Source: Sporisorium sorghi
Lineage: Eukaryota; Basidiomycota; Ustilaginomycetes; Ustilaginales; Ustilaginaceae
Length of the DNA: 16,332 nt
Assembly (NCBI GenBank): GCA_023212695.1
Contig: JALCCG010000381.1
Location: 1 to 16,332, forward strand
Reading direction: 5' to 3'
This document shows positions 8,257-16,332 of the stretch, one piece after another; the stretch's first letter is position 1; every line of letters begins with the position of its first letter. Under the pieces are notes generated by a model. It made no database searches. It was not told the origin of the DNA and saw nothing but the letters and a program-made list of their open reading frames with translations. Position numbers and translations under genes: made by a program.

Positions 8257-8272
8257 TTCGGATCGATCCGAA
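8257..8272. promoter_or_regulatory. Perfect 16-bp palindrome TTCGG-N6-CCGAA, candidate Zn2Cys6 factor site
   Basis: TTCGGATCGATCCGAA contains CGG-N6-CCG, the inverted-triplet spacing used by some fungal zinc-cluster regulators. The published Ppr1 (yeast pyrimidine pathway) and UaY (Aspergillus purine use) sites follow TTCGG-N6-CCGAA and TCGG-N6-CCGA. It is 110 bp upstream of the RAD5 ATG and about 390 bp upstream of the adenosine kinase ATG. The sequence match is direct; binding is inference. Confidence 0.4.
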
Positions 8273-8381
8273 CAGCTTATCGACACCGCTTCAACGGCGA
8301 AGAGTGGCTGCAGCGCCAATAGAATCGGTAGCTCCGTCGAGCTGTGTGAGCATTGCATCGGAACGCAGGCCGAACTCAGCC

Positions 8382-11300
8382 ATGACTACGCAGTCAAGCG
8401 CAGATCCGCAGTCTCAGCCATCGCGCGATTTCTTTGCTTCCTCGCCTTCCGCAACGCCTTCTTCGCCCAGCAAGAGAGGATCTCAGTCGAAACCATCGGA
8501 CGCTCTGCCACCACTATCAGCATCGCCATCTCCATCACAGGCACGCAAGAACGACAGTCAACCTGAACGAGGCCTGGGGGACGTTTCCGAGGCGGCAGCA
8601 GATGAAGACGCGGACGATTTCAGCATCGTAGGCTCGACCAATGCTACTGCAGCAGCAGACTCGCCTGTACGAAGACAGCAGCCTCGACGAGCAGCTGTGC
8701 AAAACGCCAAGCCGCTCTTCTTGGCCGACGTTGACGAAGACATTGCGGAGTGGGCTGGTGGTGTGGAAGAAGAGGAGGCAGGAGAAGACGGCGACGATTT
8801 CTTTTCCACTCAGGCTCACCAGGATGTCAAGGTGCAGCCTCGTGCAAAAGCCAACAGCGATGACGAAGAGTTCCTCCCCAGCTCCGAAGCATTGAACCAG
8901 CCCTCGTCGCCGTTACAGCCACCTCTGAAAAGGTCTCCCCAGCTTGACCATGGCGATAAGGCTGCTCACGGACCGGTAAAGCGAGCCAAAAGAACCTCTC
9001 CGTCGCCAGCGTCAAATGTTAAGAGCTCGCCACCACGTCGCCGCTCACCAACTCCAGATCCACGTCTCCGACACGATGCATTCGAACGTCGCTATCTGGG
9101 CACGTTTGTGCTGTCAGCCTGGTCCCTGTCCAAAGGCTCATCGTACGTCCAGCCCGGCGATGATGTCCGCATCTTTCGTCCCCGCAAGGAGGCGCCGGCT
9201 GCCGAGCCGAGCAAATCTACCTCCAAACTCACCAATGGCGGAGTCAAAAGCGGAAAGCAGACCAAGCTCAACTTTGGTGGTGGCGCTTCAGCCGGACCCA
9301 GCAGCTTTTTCGGATCCAAGCCAAAGTCCAAGGACAAGGAAGACTTCATCGTGCGCTTCAGCAACATGCGCGGCTTCGAAGTCGGCCGTCTGCCTCTCGA
9401 GGTGGCGACGTGGATGTCCAAGCTCATCGATACTGGCATTGCCGAGTTTGAGGGGACTGTCGTCGATTGCCCCCCGTCGCTCACCGTCGGGTGCGACATT
9501 ATCCTGCAGGTGAAAGCATACATCAAATTTGACGCTTTCTTCCTGACGCTGCTGGGCAACAGGGATCGCGACGAGCAGAACGATGGCTTGCGGCCAGAGA
9601 CGGCTGAATCGGATCTGGAAAAGACGCTTCGAGAACGAAAAATCAGCTTGCTGCGCATGTTTCGCGTCTGCGACCTCAAGCCCAGCCTCAGCAATTTGAT
9701 CCTCAAATCGCACAAGGCCAGCGACGACTTTTCTAGCGAGGCAATGCTCGATCAGTACGGTGGAGACATCGAAAACTCTGCCAAGCATGCGGGAGGAGCA
9801 GGAGAAGCCACAGCTTCCTCGACGCAAGGCGGCACGCAGCTTCCTCCCGCTGGTGGCAATGCCGCATCTACGGCTATCGAGATTGATAGCGACGACACCA
9901 ATGGCGCTGCGGAAGACGGCATTGCGGATCAGCTGCAGAAAGCCAAACAGCAGACGGAGGGCGATGCAGATGCGGAAGAGAACGACGGCACCGAGCTCAA
10001 CCTCAACCAGCTCGACGAGGTCTACCGCAAGGCTCAGGCCAACGATGCCCATCTGCCGGAAGTCGAGCCTCCCGAATCATTCCTCCTCACACTGCGACCT
10101 TACCAGAAGCAGGCGTTGGGTTGGATGAAGAAAATGGAAAAGGCGCCCGGTCGCTCTTCCTCACAAGATGAGGGCACGACGCAGCAGCAGCACAACGACA
10201 ACAGCGGAGAACGAAGTCTCTCGCTCCATCCCTTGTGGGAAGAGTACGAGTTCCCTCTCGACTATGACAATCCTCAAGCCAACGAGCGTTTGGTTTTGAG
10301 CCCCACACGCATGTTCTACTTCAACCCGTACACGGGCGATCTAAGCCTCGACTTCCAGCGCGCCAGCAAAGGCTCCCGCGGAGGTATCTTGGCCGACGAG
10401 ATGGGTTTGGGTAAAACGATCATGGTTGCGAGCCTGCTGCACGCCAATCGCACCTCGGATCCAGGCGAGGAGAGCGAGGGTGACGATGACGCGATGGACG
10501 TGGGCGATGACGGCGCTGCGAAGCGGAAAGGATCGGCCAAGCAGACGTCGCTCGCATCTGCATTTGCTGCTTCGGCTTCCAGTGGGGACCAGCGCAAGGC
10601 ACTGCTAAAAGCGTCGGTGTCCAAGGGCAAGGCGTCGCTGGTGGTGGCGCCGATGAGCTTGATCGGTCAGTGGCGGGATGAGCTCATCCGTGCTTCTGCG
10701 CCTGGCTCGCTCACGCCTGTGCTATACTACGCAGATACTAAGGGGGATCTCCTTGCGCAGCTCGAGTCAGGCAAAGTGGATGTTGTCATCACGTCGTACG
10801 GTACGCTTGTCACCGAGTATCGTCGCTTCCTCGACGGCGGTGGAGCTGCCAATCGGCATCTCTCCAGCACCGCGCCTCTGTACTGTATCGACTGGCTGCG
10901 CGTCATTCTCGACGAAGCGCACAACATCAAGAACCGCTCGACGATGAACGCACGCGCCTGCTGCGACCTCGTCTCGCGTCGCCGATGGGCTCTCACGGGC
11001 ACACCCATCATCAATCGCCTCACGGATCTCTTCAGCTTGCTCAAATTCCTGCGCGTCGAACCCTGGGGCGACTTCAGCTTCTTCAACAGCTTCGTGTGCA
11101 AGCCGTTTCAGGCCAAGTCGACCAAAGCGCTCGATGTGGTGCAGGTGATCTTGGAGTCGGTGCTGCTGCGCAGAGAGAAGCGGATGAAAGATAAGGATGG
11201 CAAGCCGATCGTGCAGCTACCGCCCAAGACGGTCGAGGTGCGCCAATTAGAGTTTACGGAGCTCGAGCGCAGGATCTACGATAATGTCTACAGGAGGGCG

Positions 11301-12572
11301 TATTTGCAGTTTGCGACGATGAAGGCGAACGGCACGGTGACGCGGAACTTCTCGGTTATCTTTAGCGTGCTCATGCGGTTGAGGCAGGCGGTGTGCCATC
11401 CGGCGTTGGTGTTGAAGGCGAACAAGGCCAAGGCGAAGCGGGTCGAGGCGGCTAGTAATGTGCCTAGCGAAGGTGGGGTGGATGACGAAGACGATGTGGA
11501 CGCGGTCGAGTTCGGCTTGGATGCAGCGGAGGATGGAGGCGATGGCACGCCGGGAACGGTGGATCTGCGCGATCTGGTCGCTCAGTTCCAGTCGTCCTCC
11601 ACCGATTCGGATAGCGATGGGAAGAATGCGATGGCGAGCTACTCGAAGGCTACCGTCGACCGGCTGATTCGCGAGATGCACGGCGACAGCGCTGCAGCGG
11701 ATGGCGGTGGCGAGACCGAGTGTCCGATCTGCTTCGAGGATCCGCAGGTGTCGCCGTGCTACCTGCCACGCTGCATGCACAGTGCGTGCAAGGCGTGTCT
11801 CGTCGACTACCTGCGCCAGTGCAAGGAGAAGGGCGAGGAGGGTGCGTGTCCGACGTGCCGGGCGGGGCCAGTCGACGAGGTGGATCTGATCGAGGCGATC
11901 CGTACGCGTCCCGCCACGCCGCCGCCCAGCAACACAGCGGCCACCCCTAACGGCGACTCAAGCGATAAGCCTCCGCAAACCTCTGGATCGCTGCCATCGA
12001 CGATCTACGTGCGCAACAACCTGCGCAGCTCGACGAAAGTCACGGCGCTGATCGAGCACCTCAACGCGATCCGCTCCAGCGAAGGCGCGTTCAAGGGCGT
12101 GATCTTTTCGCAGTTCACGTCATTTCTCGACCTCATCGAGCCGGTACTCGTGCGCTACCGGTTCCGGTTTTTGAGGTTGGACGGGTCGACGCCGCAGAAG
12201 GTGCGCGAACGGCTGCTGGTCGAGTTTCAGGCTCCGTCAAAGGCGGAAGACGAGACGCTGCTGTTCCTGATCTCGTTGAAGGCCGGTGGTGTCGGGTTGA
12301 ATCTGACCGCGGCGAACAAGATCTGGCTGCTCGACTTCTGGTGGAACTCGTCGATCGAGAATCAGGCGATTGATCGCATTCATAGGCTCGGCCAGACCAG
12401 ACCGGTGAGTGTGTTTAGGTACCTCGTCAAGGACTCGATCGAGGATCGCATCTTGTTGATTCAAAAGCGCAAGGATATGTTGATCAAGCATGCGCTCAAG
12501 CAAGGCGACGACGACGGCGCTAAGGGCAAGAGCGAGACGCTGCAGAACTTGGAGTTGCTGTTTGGAGAGTAG
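8382..12572 (+). CDS. RAD5: RAD5-like DNA helicase/translocase and RING ubiquitin ligase
   Basis: Rad5/HLTF proteins act in the nucleus in post-replication repair: they bind stalled forks, remodel them with SNF2 ATPase activity, and with Ubc13-Mms2 extend K63-linked chains on PCNA. The single exon encodes 1396 residues from ATG 8382 (context AGCCATGAC); the frame continues upstream only to a GTG. Order of parts: a long Ser/Pro-rich, acidic N-terminus; HIRAN domain (about 237-384, starting RYLGTF) interrupted by a basic low-complexity insertion; a linker with IEIDSDD at 499-505; SNF2 N-lobe starting LRPYQKQALGWM, with ADEMGLGKT (671-679) and DEAH (844-847); C3HC4 RING (1114-1159; CPIC, CMHSACKAC, CPTC) placed between the ATPase lobes as the family requires; helicase C-lobe (from about 1239) with DRIHRLGQ (1331-1338). 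An acidic, Ser-rich insertion follows the Walker A motif. All catalytic motifs are intact. It is longer than yeast Rad5 (1169) because of low-complexity insertions. Confidence 0.96.
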   Translation: MTTQSSADPQSQPSRDFFASSPSATPSSPSKRGSQSKPSDALPPLSASPSPSQARKNDSQPERGLGDVSEAAADEDADDFSIVGSTNATAAADSPVRRQQPRRAAVQNAKPLFLADVDEDIAEWAGGVEEEEAGEDGDDFFSTQAHQDVKVQPRAKANSDDEEFLPSSEALNQPSSPLQPPLKRSPQLDHGDKAAHGPVKRAKRTSPSPASNVKSSPPRRRSPTPDPRLRHDAFERRYLGTFVLSAWSLSKGSSYVQPGDDVRIFRPRKEAPAAEPSKSTSKLTNGGVKSGKQTKLNFGGGASAGPSSFFGSKPKSKDKEDFIVRFSNMRGFEVGRLPLEVATWMSKLIDTGIAEFEGTVVDCPPSLTVGCDIILQVKAYIKFDAFFLTLLGNRDRDEQNDGLRPETAESDLEKTLRERKISLLRMFRVCDLKPSLSNLILKSHKASDDFSSEAMLDQYGGDIENSAKHAGGAGEATASSTQGGTQLPPAGGNAASTAIEIDSDDTNGAAEDGIADQLQKAKQQTEGDADAEENDGTELNLNQLDEVYRKAQANDAHLPEVEPPESFLLTLRPYQKQALGWMKKMEKAPGRSSSQDEGTTQQQHNDNSGERSLSLHPLWEEYEFPLDYDNPQANERLVLSPTRMFYFNPYTGDLSLDFQRASKGSRGGILADEMGLGKTIMVASLLHANRTSDPGEESEGDDDAMDVGDDGAAKRKGSAKQTSLASAFAASASSGDQRKALLKASVSKGKASLVVAPMSLIGQWRDELIRASAPGSLTPVLYYADTKGDLLAQLESGKVDVVITSYGTLVTEYRRFLDGGGAANRHLSSTAPLYCIDWLRVILDEAHNIKNRSTMNARACCDLVSRRRWALTGTPIINRLTDLFSLLKFLRVEPWGDFSFFNSFVCKPFQAKSTKALDVVQVILESVLLRREKRMKDKDGKPIVQLPPKTVEVRQLEFTELERRIYDNVYRRAYLQFATMKANGTVTRNFSVIFSVLMRLRQAVCHPALVLKANKAKAKRVEAASNVPSEGGVDDEDDVDAVEFGLDAAEDGGDGTPGTVDLRDLVAQFQSSSTDSDSDGKNAMASYSKATVDRLIREMHGDSAAADGGGETECPICFEDPQVSPCYLPRCMHSACKACLVDYLRQCKEKGEEGACPTCRAGPVDEVDLIEAIRTRPATPPPSNTAATPNGDSSDKPPQTSGSLPSTIYVRNNLRSSTKVTALIEHLNAIRSSEGAFKGVIFSQFTSFLDLIEPVLVRYRFRFLRLDGSTPQKVRERLLVEFQAPSKAEDETLLFLISLKAGGVGLNLTAANKIWLLDFWWNSSIENQAIDRIHRLGQTRPVSVFRYLVKDSIEDRILLIQKRKDMLIKHALKQGDDDGAKGKSETLQNLELLFGE

Positions 12573-12826
12573 GCGAGATGCGGATGCGAGAAGGTTGTGG
12601 TTCGATGTGCTCAGTGTGGGGCGTGCTGAAGACGTGTGAGAGAGGTGCTCAAGCTGTGAGTGCGAGATGTGCTCGTGCTGCATGCTCGCTTTGACAAGGT
12701 GTGTATGATGTGCATGCGATTAGATGTGGGTTGAGGCTGTGTGTGTACAAGTCCGAGCGTAATCCGTTCTAGGGCAAAAAGATGGAGTGAGGTGAAAGTA
12801 AAGATGGAATGCAAATGTGATGGTGA

Positions 12827-15448
12827 CTACCAAGGGACGTCTTCGAGTTCGAGCTCGGACGACGCGAGCTGGTCCCCGAACGAGAAGCCACCCGATGGTG
12901 CTGCCGCTGTTGAAACATCAGCGACCTTCCCTGGTGCGTCAGATGCAGCAGCCTCGGCACTAGCCGGGATGTCAGCCTGCTTGAGCTTCTCCCACCAGCT
13001 CGGGCCCGCGTTGGCGGCTTTCCTCGCCCTGGGCGCGGGAACGGGAGCGGTGCGGCGCAGCAGCGCACACGTAGCCCGGCGCGTTTCCTCCAACTCCTCA
13101 ACCTGCTTCAGCGCCGTCTGGAACAGCTCGTGGTCGAAGCGCTCAAGTCGGTCGCAGAACAGCTCGAACACGTTGAATCCCGCACCGTCGCACTCTTCCT
13201 CGTCGTCCTCCGGCGTACTAGAGCTCTGTGCGAGAGCGGCTGAGGTGGACGAGGCAATGGACGCAGCGTGTCGTCCCGGTGCGAGCGACACTGGTGCAGC
13301 AGCGGCGGCGGCGGCATCTGCTGTGCCGCTGTTACCGCCTTGCACCTGCTGGCTGCGTTTGAAGCCGGACAGCTGGTCCGATTTGTTCTTCATAAAGTCG
13401 AGCACGATGCCGAGCTCGGCGGGAGAAACAAAGTTCTGCGTCAAAGCCACCGACTCTTCCAGATTGATGACGAGATGCCACCATCCGCTCGGGACATAGA
13501 GCACCTCTCCTTCTTCGCAAACGCCTTCGACCAGCAGACGGTCTTCCGGTCGCGCAGCTTCGGGCCCATACAGCCGGCGTGTCTCCTGGGCAAATTCGAG
13601 GAGCCATTCGGCAATGCTGAGCGGAGCCGTCACTTCGGCCTCGTCCTCGCTGACGTAGACACCTGGCGGAGTGACGTGCGGGGGCAGCATCATCCATGCC
13701 TTTCGACCGTTGAGAACGGCGTTCCAGGCCGAAGTGCCGTTGGGATCCTTATGCCAGCCGCTGCCGCTGCGAGCGGGACCGGCAATGATCCAACGGTGAT
13801 CCGGGCGCAGGAGTCCGAGCAGCGAAAACAGATCGGATCGCACGGCAGACATGTCGTACTGCGAGGCAGCGTCGGCCGTGGTGGTGGAGATCTGCTGGAA
13901 GAACTTGGGCACTCTCCACTCGAGCGAGGCATGCGGGTCATCAGCGAACGAAGCATCGAACAAGTAGAAGGGCGACTCGTCTGGCACTGCATAGGGGTCA
14001 AAGGTCGAATCGCCATCGTCGGCGGTGGCTGAGAAGAGATGAGCACCGACGCGAGAGATTGTGTATGGGGTGTCGAGCAGCGGCAAGGCTGACAAGTCGC
14101 GGGGACCACCAAACTCTTCCGAAGGGGTGCCGGTGCCTGATGTCGAGGAAATGGAGGAGGACTGCTTTTGCGCTTGCTGAGTTGCGCCTTCAGTCTCGGT
14201 CTCGATCTGTGCCTCTGCTTCCTCCTCAACCAAACGCTGCCACGTCTGCTCTTGAAGGTGCTGCATGCCTCTGGCATAGCTGAAGTACGAAGGCAGACGC
14301 GATCGCACCGCCTCGCACTGGAAAAAGCGATTTGGCCATCGCTGAGCCAGCTTGTCGAGCGACCACTCGCGACAGGGCCAGTCCTTGGGGGGCATCGCGT
14401 TTTGCACAATGGCAGGCTTGTTGGCGTAGGCAAACTTTTCCTTGAAGGTGGCTATCGAGCCTGGTTCGGCGAGATCGATCTTTGTGATGGCGCTGTAGAC
14501 GCGGCATGCAGGCGCAACGAGATGGTCGAGTGGTGCCATAGCGAGACGGAAGGGATGATAGAGCGTGTCGGAAAAGATGTAGGGAGACTGGATACGCGGA
14601 GCAGGTGGATCGAGAAGGGCAAAATGGGCGCCATCGATTGAATCATTGGTCTTTTCGTCAGAGACGGCGCGTTGCGTGTTGTAGTGCCAAATGAAGGTGC
14701 GCTTCCAGCTCCCACACCACCGCTTCATCTTGCCGTTGAAGCTGAACAGGAAAGCCTCACGCCAGATCGAATTCGTAGCGTTGATGAAGGTGTAGAAGCC
14801 ATGGCTGACAGCCTCGAGCTTGACGAGCGTAGCGGGATCGTCGGCGAAAGTGGAAAGAAAGCTGAGCAGAAAATCATCTTGGAAGCGGGCGAACAAGCCG
14901 AGTGACGAAGAGCGATCGTTGCGATCCGAGAGGAATGCGTTGCCCAACGGCTTGATGCCGAGCGGGTGAGGCACCTGTGCATGGCGTGAGCTGGAACGTG
15001 ACTGAGTGTGAGCGTGGGAAGAAGTGGCTTCGGCAGATCCGATGCGTGCACGCTTGGCATTCTTGCGGCCATTACGGCCAGAGCCAGAGCCAGAGCCACC
15101 GCTGCTGCTTCCCGCTTCGTCTGGAGTGGTGGAAGGCTCGGTGGAGGGCAAGGAAGTGGTGCCGTCGGTGTGGGAGCCCGAGTTGGAGCCCGAGTCGGAA
15201 TCGGCGGCAAAACGCTTGAGCGCAGCAGAATTGGGCGAGACTGAAGCAAACCTGCGGTTGGTCTCTTCCACGTCGATGGTCATGGGCACATCGACGTTGT
15301 CGTCATGCGCAAGGGCAATGGTCGGCTGTGCCGACGCCTCGGCGTCATTAGCAGCAGGGGAAGCAGGGGACTGGGCTGTGGGCTGAAGAGCGCTGTCGGG
15401 AGTCAGGTCGACCCCGTCAGCCGAGGAAGCATACAGTTTGATCTGCAT
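12827..15448 (-). CDS. F-box and JmjC-domain protein, JMJD6-like 2-oxoglutarate oxygenase
   Basis: Fe(II)/2-oxoglutarate-dependent JmjC proteins of the JMJD6 type hydroxylate lysine in nuclear and splicing proteins; demethylase activity is debated. The single exon encodes 873 residues from the first ATG (15448); upstream the frame begins only at TTG. The N-terminal 180 residues are Ser-rich with a basic GRNGRKNAKRAR-like stretch that may localise it to the nucleus. An F-box-like segment follows (about 190-235, ending IWREAFLF). The JmjC part starts near residue 342 (PAIVQNAM) and is split by a long Gln/Ser-rich insertion. Active-site residues match JMJD6: iron ligands H566 and D568 (HKDPNGTSAWN) and H658 (GWWHLVINLE), with K583 and T670 at the positions of the 2-oxoglutarate-binding Lys and Thr. 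A poly-Ala stretch and a coiled, charged C-terminus follow. It is convergent with the RAD5 homologue, 254 bp away. The F-box suggests an SCF link; the substrate is unknown. Confidence 0.9.
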   Translation of the reverse strand: MQIKLYASSADGVDLTPDSALQPTAQSPASPAANDAEASAQPTIALAHDDNVDVPMTIDVEETNRRFASVSPNSAALKRFAADSDSGSNSGSHTDGTTSLPSTEPSTTPDEAGSSSGGSGSGSGRNGRKNAKRARIGSAEATSSHAHTQSRSSSRHAQVPHPLGIKPLGNAFLSDRNDRSSSLGLFARFQDDFLLSFLSTFADDPATLVKLEAVSHGFYTFINATNSIWREAFLFSFNGKMKRWCGSWKRTFIWHYNTQRAVSDEKTNDSIDGAHFALLDPPAPRIQSPYIFSDTLYHPFRLAMAPLDHLVAPACRVYSAITKIDLAEPGSIATFKEKFAYANKPAIVQNAMPPKDWPCREWSLDKLAQRWPNRFFQCEAVRSRLPSYFSYARGMQHLQEQTWQRLVEEEAEAQIETETEGATQQAQKQSSSISSTSGTGTPSEEFGGPRDLSALPLLDTPYTISRVGAHLFSATADDGDSTFDPYAVPDESPFYLFDASFADDPHASLEWRVPKFFQQISTTTADAASQYDMSAVRSDLFSLLGLLRPDHRWIIAGPARSGSGWHKDPNGTSAWNAVLNGRKAWMMLPPHVTPPGVYVSEDEAEVTAPLSIAEWLLEFAQETRRLYGPEAARPEDRLLVEGVCEEGEVLYVPSGWWHLVINLEESVALTQNFVSPAELGIVLDFMKNKSDQLSGFKRSQQVQGGNSGTADAAAAAAAPVSLAPGRHAASIASSTSAALAQSSSTPEDDEEECDGAGFNVFELFCDRLERFDHELFQTALKQVEELEETRRATCALLRRTAPVPAPRARKAANAGPSWWEKLKQADIPASAEAAASDAPGKVADVSTAAAPSGGFSFGDQLASSELELEDVPW

Positions 15449-16252
15449 CGTCGAGGGTTGAAGTTGAGCGGAGAGGGCAGGATAGAGGTGGTGAAGAGGG
15501 AGACTTGACAATGCACTAGGCAGGTCGGGTCTCGTATCGATCGGTCAGCTAAAACACCGAGATACACTAATCGAGCGACAGAGCTATGAAGAGCTCAAAG
15601 ACATTCGAAGTGATGGAGATGGCGCTGCAAGAGTTGTAGCGCGTTGGAGGGAAATGTGGCTCTTTGCAGCAGAGCAAAGGCCGGAAGAGCAACAAGAGCA
15701 AGCAAGAGCTTATGGTTCCAGAAGGCAAAGAGGGGCCAACTAGGATCTGAGCAGAGCGTTAATGGCAGGGACCTTGAAGCTGTTGCGCAGCAATTCCAAG
15801 GTCGTTTCAGCGAGGTGAAGAAGGACGAGAGAGTCGGATCGACCGATTCAAAAGCAGAGAAGCCCCACTTTGCGTGGGTGATGTGAGCGAAAAGGTGTTG
15901 AAAGAGAGTGCGCCAAGAACAGGCAAGTGATCGAGGTGATGATGGTGGTGATTGTAGGAGGTCGTCGACGGTCGCAAGGGGGAGAGGAGTAGATTCAGGA
16001 TTGCAGCCAGGTGATTTGTAGTGTGATGGAAGGAGGAAGACTGGTCGTCGGCTTGGCCAACGAACGACACACACATCTCCTCTCGAGGCGAAGCTGCTAC
16101 GGCAACTTTATCCGCCACCCGGCTCATCTCTCAGCAGCCAGCGGCGGCGGCTCTGTTCACGCGGACATGGCTAGCTGCACAGGGTCTTTCGCTTTCTGAC
16201 CGCCTCTCAGCTTGGAAATCGCTGCAGGAAAAGGAAAAGGAAAAGAAAAACC

Positions 16253-16255
<3 letters not shown>
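15449..16255. other. 5' leader and promoter region of the JmjC gene; no other gene seen
   Basis: On the minus strand this region is pyrimidine-rich and leads into the ATG at 15448. A minus-strand reading frame (15595-16074) begins at GTG rather than ATG and has no recognisable domain. One ATG-started frame (from 16076) has no family resemblance and contains a His-rich CAC/CAT stretch. I see no TATA box. The last part (16226-16255) is an AAAAGG-type purine tract followed by CCCCC. Confidence 0.5.
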
Positions 16256-16313
<58 letters not shown>

Positions 16314-16332
16314 CTTTTTTTTTCTTTTTTTT
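16256..16332. repeat. Poly-T tract at the right edge (58-nt run, then T-rich with two C)
   Basis: An uninterrupted T run covers 16256-16313, followed by TTTTTT and TTT blocks separated by single C to the end. With the C25 run at the other edge it suggests the assembly stopped at homopolymers. Confidence 0.95.

Larger units (their letters stand above)
7866..8381. promoter_or_regulatory. Divergent promoter between adenosine kinase and the RAD5 homologue
   Basis: The 516 bp between two divergent start codons must hold both promoters and leaders. It contains the (GTG)8 tract near the adenosine kinase side, the palindrome ATCGGCCGAT near 8095, and the perfect 16-bp palindrome TTCGGATCGATCCGAA nearer RAD5. 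I see no clear TATA box for either gene. Confidence 0.7.

Noticed and set aside
8304..8381. N-terminal extension of the RAD5 homologue by 26 codons
   Set aside because: The extension begins with GTG. The first ATG (8382) has a good context and leads into the low-complexity N-terminus usual for the family.
13268..14032. 254-codon plus-strand frame opposite the JmjC gene
   Set aside because: It lies entirely within the JmjC coding region, whose active-site motifs read on the other strand; it is a shadow.
15449..15511. N-terminal extension of the JmjC protein by 21 codons
   Set aside because: It begins at TTG; the first ATG in frame is at 15448.
15595..16074. 159-codon minus-strand frame upstream of the JmjC gene
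   Set aside because: It starts at GTG and lies in the pyrimidine-rich leader/promoter region. Its Leu/Ser/Pro-rich sequence is what CT-rich DNA gives by chance, and no domain is visible.

Overview
The window looks like genomic DNA from a basidiomycete fungus, most likely a smut (Ustilaginales and relatives). The genes are large, mostly single-exon and GC-rich at third positions. The few introns are short, with GTAAGT donors and CTGAC-type branch sites. The gene set is eukaryotic (RAD5-type SNF2/HIRAN/RING protein, F-box/JmjC protein, SKN1/KRE6-type GH16 protein, adenosine kinase). The species is not determined. The left edge carries a run of 25 C and the right edge a run of 58 T, so the window may be a whole contig that broke at homopolymers.

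Layout from left to right: (1) the 5' part of a spliced secreted-protein gene on the minus strand (198-602), cut off by the left edge; (2) an uncharacterised 364-residue protein on the minus strand (1273-2367); (3) about 1.7 kb without a clear gene; (4) a SKN1/KRE6-type GH16 protein on the plus strand (main exon about 4086-5407) with an unresolved 5' end; (5) a 1.4 kb convergent gap; (6) adenosine kinase on the minus strand (6828-7865); (7) a 516-bp divergent promoter; (8) a RAD5-like helicase/ubiquitin ligase on the plus strand (8382-12572); (9) a JMJD6-like F-box/JmjC oxygenase on the minus strand (12827-15448), convergent with RAD5; (10) a gene-free right flank that is the leader and promoter of the JmjC gene.

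The genes cover unrelated housekeeping jobs: cell-wall glucan assembly, purine salvage, DNA damage tolerance and protein hydroxylation. I see no operon-like system, mobile element, CRISPR array or RNA gene. The observations most worth following are the hidden spliced secretory gene at the left edge, a perfect TTCGG-N6-CCGAA palindrome in the adenosine kinase/RAD5 promoter, (CAC)n repeats in the leaders of two minus-strand genes, an F-box plus fully conserved JMJD6-type active site in one protein, and a candidate SUMO-interacting motif in the RAD5 homologue. I did not find a convincing new multi-gene system.
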